Shown one piece after another: positions 59,422 to 64,000 of a stretch of DNA of 64,000 nucleotides. Origin of the DNA: Bacillota bacterium (lineage in GTDB: Bacteria > Bacillota > Clostridia > Peptostreptococcales > Anaerovoracaceae). The stretch is taken from NCBI GenBank assembly GCA_019420305.1, contig JAHZHL010000029.1:62001-126000 (forward strand), read 5' to 3'. The position numbers were made by a program, and so were the translations under genes. Position 1 is the first letter of the stretch. Every line of letters starts with the position of its first letter. Under the pieces are notes generated by a model. That model had not been told where the DNA came from. It worked only from the letters and a program-made list of their open reading frames with translations, and ran no database searches.

Positions 59422-60852
59422 CTATCGCGCTTCAAACCAGCGTTGTCGTTCCAGTACTTCTGAGGACGGCATTTTTTTATAATATTCTGCCGCCGCTTCC
59501 GCCGCCTTCTGTGCCGTCCGCTGAGTCTGCGCCATCAGTTCTTCTTCATCCACGCATTTCATGGTTCCGTCTTCCACAATCACCCTTCCGTCGATTATCA
59601 CGATTTCCACTTCCGTTCCCGCCGAAGCGCACACAAGTGTCTGCGGAATATTGGTCAGAGGTTCCAAAAGCATAGGCGTCATATTGATGGTTTTCGGGTT
59701 TATCAGAATCAGATCCGCTTTTTTCCCCGGCTCCAGACTTCCGATCCAGCTTCCCATGCCCAGGGCGTTGGCTGCCTCAATGGTATGCATCCGCAGGAAC
59801 ATACTCATTGGCACATTCGGAACCTGATTGTGCCAGGCATCAATATTCGTGTTCAGATGGGCGATTTTCATATTGGTAAAAGGATTAATCCCTGTATAGG
59901 CGGACTCATCGGTTCCAATCCCCACAGTCCCTCCAAAATGGAGATACTGGGCGGAAGGCGGAGATACGCCCACTTCACACCAGGAGCACGGACAGTAAGC
60001 CATTTTCATGCCGCTCTTTGCCGCTTTTTCATTTTCCCACTTCTCATTGTAAACAAGATGGGCTGCCAGAGTCTGTTCATTCAGAAGTCCCAGCTTTTCA
60101 AACGCGTCTACAGAGCGCATTCCGAACCGCTTTTCTACCTGTCTGAGTTCATAAGGCGACTGCGCCAGATGCGTATGAATCATCGCATGTCTCTTTCGGG
60201 CAATTTCCCGAAGTTCCAGTACCAGCTCTTCCGAAACATAATCCAGTGCCTGAAAGCCCACCATAGCGCTGATTCGTTCAGACGGATCTGTCCCATAGGT
60301 GTCCAGGAGATGACGCATCGACTTCAGTCCCGCTTCCGCATTCCTCCGCGCAAACGGGTAATCTCCCTCCAGGAACTCGGTCATATCCCATGGAACTTCC
60401 CTTATCTGTTCGGCAACCCGCGCCCGTACGCCAAACTCCTCGTGCACTCCGGCCAGCACATCATAACCGGAACCCATATCACAGAAGGTGGTCGTTCCCC
60501 GCTTCACCCCTTCCATCAGAAACGCCCTGCAGGCGATCCGTTCATCCTCCACCGTCAGGGTGTTCTGGTATCCCGCAAGTCCCTGTTCCAGAAAAAACTC
60601 CAGATCGGTCAGCACGCCCCTGCACAGATTCCCGTAATAGGAGTGGCAGTGCGTATCAACCATCCCCGGAAGCAGAATTTTGCCGCTGCCGTCAATTTCC
60701 CGTTCCGCCCGGAACTGTTTCGCGATCACATCCGCATCATCCACACAGACAATTTCACTGTCTTTTATTCCGACCGCTCCCTTTTTTATCAGTCCGACCC
60801 CTTTTCCTGCCATTGTAAGAACTACCGCGTTTTTTATAATCAGATCCAGCAT
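59422..60852 (-). CDS. Amidohydrolase family deaminase, MTA/SAH deaminase-like
   Basis: A 476-residue metal-dependent hydrolase with TIM-barrel motifs VDTHCHSYYGNLCRG (HxH metal site), HTHLAQSPYELRQVEKRFG, AAHLVYN and GIGTDESAYTG. It belongs to the ATZ/TRZ-MtaD/SsnA branch that deaminates adenosine-type compounds such as 5'-methylthioadenosine, or related N-heterocycles. The true substrate is uncertain; the nearby mtnA makes MTA plausible. The ATG at 60852 has GGGAGAATG upstream; the longer frame to 60927 overlaps the patA terminator and has no good ribosome site. Confidence 0.8.
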   Translation of the reverse strand: MLDLIIKNAVVLTMAGKGVGLIKKGAVGIKDSEIVCVDDADVIAKQFRAEREIDGSGKILLPGMVDTHCHSYYGNLCRGVLTDLEFFLEQGLAGYQNTLTVEDERIACRAFLMEGVKRGTTTFCDMGSGYDVLAGVHEEFGVRARVAEQIREVPWDMTEFLEGDYPFARRNAEAGLKSMRHLLDTYGTDPSERISAMVGFQALDYVSEELVLELREIARKRHAMIHTHLAQSPYELRQVEKRFGMRSVDAFEKLGLLNEQTLAAHLVYNEKWENEKAAKSGMKMAYCPCSWCEVGVSPPSAQYLHFGGTVGIGTDESAYTGINPFTNMKIAHLNTNIDAWHNQVPNVPMSMFLRMHTIEAANALGMGSWIGSLEPGKKADLILINPKTINMTPMLLEPLTNIPQTLVCASAGTEVEIVIIDGRVIVEDGTMKCVDEEELMAQTQRTAQKAAEAAAEYYKKMPSSEVLERQRWFEAR

Positions 60853-60918
60853 CGCAACATTCTCCCTTCTATAACTGTCCGCATTCTCCGGGTTTCCTTT
60901 ATTCCGGAGATCAAAAAA

Positions 60919-60946
60919 GGGAGCCACAGCATATGCTGCGGCTCCC
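60919..60946 (-). terminator. Terminator of patA
   Basis: A 14-bp stem GGGAGCCACAGCAT/ATGCTGCGGCTCCC followed by TTTTTTGATC on the minus strand. Confidence 0.85.
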
Positions 60947-60974
60947 CAAAAAGGTAATTATGATGAATCTCTTT

Positions 60975-62360
60975 TTACAGTTTGAAGTCAGCTTTAACAG
61001 CAGCCAGAGCTTCGTCCAGTGCAGCCAGAACTTTGTCGATTGTTTCATAGCTCTGAGTTGCAGGCGGCTCGATTCTTACTGTCTTAGCATTTACTAATGT
61101 ACCAGCTACCATTACCTTTCTTTCGAACAGGTGCTTAGTTACATCGTATCCAACTTCTGCTTCCGGGAATTCCATACAGATCAGCATACCAGCTCCTCTG
61201 TAAGCAGTCAGGACAGTCGGATATTTTTCATGTAATTTCTTCAGGCCGTTCAGGTAGTATTCACCCTTTTCTTTTGCCTGTCCCGGGATATCGTTCTTCA
61301 GCATATATTTGATTGTGGAAATGAATGCTGCGCAAGCCAGCGGGTTACCACCGAATGTCGGGGATCCCAGAATCCACGGATTGTCAAACATTTTGCCTTC
61401 CTGTCCAGTACCAACACCGGATTTTTCATAAGTCCAAGGTCTAGCGATGATACCAGTGATCGGAACAACACCGCCGGAAGAAGCTTTACCGAATGTCATG
61501 ATATCCGGAGTAACGTCTTCTACTTCGCATCTCCACATTGTACCAGTACGTCCCAGACCAGTCTGGATTTCGTCGAAGATCAGAGCTACGCCATACTGGT
61601 CAGCGATTTCTCTTAATCTCTTCAGGTATCCTGTCGGAGGAATGTTAACGCCAGCTTCACCCTGAACCGGTTCAACGATGATAGCAGCAACTTTTTCACC
61701 TACAGCCTGCAGGTTCTTGATTGCAGTTTCTGTAGCGTCAGCGTTACCGTATTCAACGTGCTGTACCTGCTGAATCATCGGGATGTAGTCTTCTCTGTAA
61801 GCGCCCTTACCTCCCATGGAGATAGCACCCATGGATTTTCCGTGGAACGCACCAACTGTGGAGATGTACCATCTTCCGCCAGTAGCCAGTCTAGCCAGTT
61901 TCAGAGCCATTTCTACCGCTTCAGCACCACCGTTAGTGAAGAAGGAGTACTGCAGATCTCCAGGAGTGATCATTGCCAGCAGTTTAGCCAGGTAACCTCT
62001 CAGCGGGTCTACCAGTTCCTGGGAATGCAGAGAGAATCTATCTAACTGAGCACGTACAGTCTTCTTAATTTCCTGGTTGTTATGTCCGCAGATGAAGATA
62101 CCGAATCCGCCCAGGCAGTCGATGAATTCTGTGCCGTTCAGATCTCTGAATACATCACCTTCGTCTTCCCATTCAATGAACGCGGAATCAGTAGATACAG
62201 ACTTTCTGTATTCCAGCCATCCCGGATTGTAGTTTTCGTTAAAGTTTGCGATTGATTCGTCATGGATGGCCTTTTTGTCAGCGTCTGTCAGCGCATCCTT
62301 TTCAATGTAATCAACAACGCGAGTTGCCAGCTCTAAAGCTTCTTTGTTCTTTGCAGTCAT
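60975..62360 (-). CDS. patA: Putrescine aminotransferase
   Basis: A 461-residue class III PLP aminotransferase that closely matches E. coli PatA/YgjG in layout. NPGWLEYRKSV, FIDCLGGFGIFICGH, FHSQELVDPLR-type segments, GAFHGKSMGA and the PLP lysine in MTFGKASSGG are present. VMVAGTLVNAKTVRIEPP is a PatA signature. It transfers an amino group from putrescine to 2-oxoglutarate, giving 4-aminobutanal, which cyclises. Codon use (GCT and GTT rich) differs from the GCG/GCC-rich neighbours and looks like that of a highly expressed gene. AAGGGAGG precedes the ATG. An APC permease gene lies upstream, suggesting amine or amino-acid catabolism. Confidence 0.92.
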   Translation of the reverse strand: MTAKNKEALELATRVVDYIEKDALTDADKKAIHDESIANFNENYNPGWLEYRKSVSTDSAFIEWEDEGDVFRDLNGTEFIDCLGGFGIFICGHNNQEIKKTVRAQLDRFSLHSQELVDPLRGYLAKLLAMITPGDLQYSFFTNGGAEAVEMALKLARLATGGRWYISTVGAFHGKSMGAISMGGKGAYREDYIPMIQQVQHVEYGNADATETAIKNLQAVGEKVAAIIVEPVQGEAGVNIPPTGYLKRLREIADQYGVALIFDEIQTGLGRTGTMWRCEVEDVTPDIMTFGKASSGGVVPITGIIARPWTYEKSGVGTGQEGKMFDNPWILGSPTFGGNPLACAAFISTIKYMLKNDIPGQAKEKGEYYLNGLKKLHEKYPTVLTAYRGAGMLICMEFPEAEVGYDVTKHLFERKVMVAGTLVNAKTVRIEPPATQSYETIDKVLAALDEALAAVKADFKL

Positions 62361-62430
62361 TTTAGTGACCTCCCTTTTCTTTTTTGTGCTATCCTGACAC
62401 CTGATAGCAACAGTATAACTTTTACGTCAT

Positions 62431-62456
62431 TATATATATACAAATCTCATGCCAAG
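62431..62456 (-). promoter_or_regulatory. patA promoter region with a -24/-12-like sequence
   Basis: On the minus strand TTGGCATG is followed by TTTGTA, with the GG and GT 10 bp apart as in sigma-54 promoters, but the invariant GC is GT. TTGGCA and TATAAT with a 15-bp spacer offer a sigma-A alternative on the same DNA. Confidence 0.4.
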
Positions 62457-62600
62457 TCTTCTCCGCAAGCTTTTTCACTGTAGAAATATTCTGAAAAAGC
62501 CTTGTTTTCCAAGGATTCTCAACGATATTTTTTTTTACAGTTTTTTCTTAGCTATCAGAAATCCGGAATTTTTTTGCCTTTTTTCCGTATCAATTCTAAT

Positions 62601-62626
62601 AATTATTCTCATTTATGAGAATAATT
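62601..62626. promoter_or_regulatory. Large palindrome upstream of patA
   Basis: Perfect 12-bp arms AATTATTCTCAT and ATGAGAATAATT with a TT spacer, followed by another ATTCTC. The GAGAAT/ATTCTC half-sites resemble Fur-family operators. It lies in a 550-bp gap that otherwise holds terminators and the patA promoter; no gene is visible. Confidence 0.45.
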
Positions 62627-62659
62627 AATTCTCTTCCTCGCCCTCTGCTGTTCAAAAAA

Positions 62660-62684
62660 GGAAACGGTTCCGCGGGCCGTTTCC
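62660..62684 (-). terminator. Second hairpin downstream of the permease gene
   Basis: GGAAACGG/CCGTTTCC stem followed by TTTTTTGAAC on the minus strand. Confidence 0.6.
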
Positions 62685-62843
62685 TCCAAAAGGTTCATTT
62701 AATATATGTAGTTTTTTTATTTCGGTTTGTACATTCCTCTGCGCAGCTGCCCGCAGAATATCACTGTTATTCCGTTCTCCGCAAGCACCTTCCGCAGCGT
62801 CAGAACGCAAAACTGCGCAGAAAAAAGTCTCAAAAAATGAGAA

Positions 62844-62871
62844 GAAGGCAGTATGCCAGAAGACTGCCTTC
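62844..62871 (-). terminator. Terminator of the APC permease gene
   Basis: GAAGGCAGT/ACTGCCTTC stem, then a T-rich run on the minus strand. Confidence 0.65.
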
Positions 62872-62912
62872 TTTTCCAAAATCAGATCTTAATAAATGTA
62901 AATTTCCCCTTG

Positions 62913-64000
62913 CTACTTATTAAGATCCGGGAATGTTTCATCAAAGGATTTTTCATCGTGAGACAATGCGTTTACATTGCGCACATGGCCGGTCTTTCTC
63001 GCGATGACCCGTATAATCATCGGCACGATAACCGACGCGGTAGCGAGACAGAACGCCGGAAACTGTCCTTCACCAAACGCCATCATAATCAGGAAGATAA
63101 TCTGCGCGATCATGGCGAAAGCCGGCAGCCAGGTCTGTCCTTTCTTTACACGCGCTTTCAGGCAGGTCTCCGGATCGTAGCCTCTCTTCTTGAGCCTTTT
63201 TCTGAATACCAGCTGCGAAGCGCAAATTCCTACCCAGGCAAGTGTTCCTGTGAATCCGGATAGAGACAGAAGGTTCGCGTACAGAGACGACATAGCGCCT
63301 GTCAGTTCAGATACAAGGCCGATGATAAGCACGATCCACATGAACAACAGCGTAAAGAGCGCCGCGTTCCGCGGATTGGATGTCTTAGTCAGTTTGCTCA
63401 GGAACTTCGGCGCAAGCCCTTCGATGGACAGACCGAACATGGCTCTTACAGTACCGTAGAATCCCGTATTCGCGCAGCTGAACGCCGCAATCAGCACAAC
63501 AGCCGACATGATAATTCCAAAGAATCCCATGTTATATCGGTTCATAATATCCGCGAAGATCGGATTGTCCTCTGTTCCCAGATTCCAGGGGTAAATCAAT
63601 ACGATCAGCAGGATCGGCACCATATACAGTCCGGCAATACGGTAGGTAACACTTTTACATGCTCTCGGAACCGATTTTTCCGGATCCTGCGCCTCAGCCG
63701 CCGCCAGACCTACGATTTCCGTACCCTGGAAGGTTACCAGCACAACCGTCATAGAAGTGAATACGATCGCCATTCCTTTCGGGAACATCTGCGGCACGAA
63801 TCCTTCGTCTCCGCCGAAGTTAACGCTTCCGCCCAGGAAGTGGTCGCTTCCCCACAGGCCTACCCAGATTCCGAACGCCAGGATAATAAATAAAATAATT
63901 ACACATACTTTTGTAATGGCAAGTCCTGATTCAATCTTCGCGAAGATATCAACTGCGCAGAGATTGATAATCGTGAGCGCCAGCAGCGAGCCAACCGCGC
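62913..64000 (-). CDS. APC family amino acid permease, partial (N-terminus beyond window)
   Basis: The frame is open from the window edge to the stop at 62913, giving the last 362 or so residues of an amino acid-polyamine-organocation transporter. Membrane segments include GLAITKVCVIILFIILAFGI and VVLVTFQGTEIVGLAAAEAQ; the sequence FQGTEIVGLAAAEAQDPEKS is the AAT-family signature in helix 6. The substrate may be an amino acid or GABA-like compound; patA downstream suggests amine metabolism. About 100 N-terminal residues lie outside the window. Confidence 0.88.
   Translation of the reverse strand, partial: AVGSLLALTIINLCAVDIFAKIESGLAITKVCVIILFIILAFGIWVGLWGSDHFLGGSVNFGGDEGFVPQMFPKGMAIVFTSMTVVLVTFQGTEIVGLAAAEAQDPEKSVPRACKSVTYRIAGLYMVPILLIVLIYPWNLGTEDNPIFADIMNRYNMGFFGIIMSAVVLIAAFSCANTGFYGTVRAMFGLSIEGLAPKFLSKLTKTSNPRNAALFTLLFMWIVLIIGLVSELTGAMSSLYANLLSLSGFTGTLAWVGICASQLVFRKRLKKRGYDPETCLKARVKKGQTWLPAFAMIAQIIFLIMMAFGEGQFPAFCLATASVIVPMIIRVIARKTGHVRNVNALSHDEKSFDETFPDLNK

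Noticed and set aside
1..64000. CRISPR arrays, rRNA genes, prophage or insertion-sequence transposases
   Set aside because: No regularly spaced direct repeats, rRNA sequence or transposase frames were seen; the only recombinases are the two switch-associated tyrosine recombinases.

Overview
The window looks like a chromosomal segment of an anaerobic, Gram-positive member of the Clostridia with intermediate GC content. The evidence is a trimeric NADH-dependent [FeFe]-hydrogenase (hydCBA) with its TM1266-type regulator, an F-type ATP synthase operon with a Na+-type c subunit, strong AGGAGG ribosome sites, consensus promoters, a T-box leader, and a cell-wall-type giant surface protein with a sortase-like tail. 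Codon and gene content suggest an amino-acid-using gut-type anaerobe, but I cannot name the species.

Layout. 1-8,900: an amino-acid or peptide-derivative catabolic island. It holds a DUF5058 membrane protein, a saccharopine-dehydrogenase-like enzyme, a sigma-54 activator (PAS-AAA-HTH), two paralogous M20 amidohydrolases and a YfcC-family transporter. A textbook -24/-12 promoter with an upstream palindrome precedes the second amidohydrolase plus transporter. 8,980-12,300: DUF364 protein, RlmCD-type rRNA methyltransferase, HAD phosphatase and a small ORF. 12,318-22,648: a 3,022-residue VWA/isopeptide-domain adhesin, an invertible promoter and its tyrosine recombinase. 22,796-29,600: thioesterase, hydrogenase operon, and a nuclease-fold gene bracketed by two copies of a 165-bp repeat. 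29,637-36,500: atp operon. 36,750-46,815: Fic-like, MgtC-like, MoaA-like and YfcE proteins, carAB, thioesterase, D-serine ammonia-lyase, D-2-hydroxyacid dehydrogenase. 46,990-47,303: tRNA-Arg and tRNA-Thr. 47,444-49,712: a diguanylate cyclase, a second invertible promoter and a second tyrosine recombinase. 49,801-64,000: zinc-ribbon membrane protein, T-box-controlled TrpB2, PyrK-like flavoprotein, DD-carboxypeptidase, MATE pump, scpAB, mtnA, CDF transporter, amidohydrolase, putrescine aminotransferase and an APC permease cut by the window end.

The most interesting content is a pair of paralogous phase-variation modules. Each has the order target gene, inverted repeat, promoter segment of about 240-290 bp, inverted repeat, recombinase, with the second repeat touching or overlapping the recombinase stop codon. 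One controls the giant adhesin and the other a diguanylate cyclase. In both, the best promoter faces away from the target in this assembly, i.e. the OFF orientation. The recombinase of the second module also carries an 11-base G tract in its coding sequence, so the switch enzyme itself may be subject to slipped-strand frameshifting. Together they suggest that surface adhesion and c-di-GMP signalling are switched stochastically and independently. This is inference from sequence; no expression data are available here.
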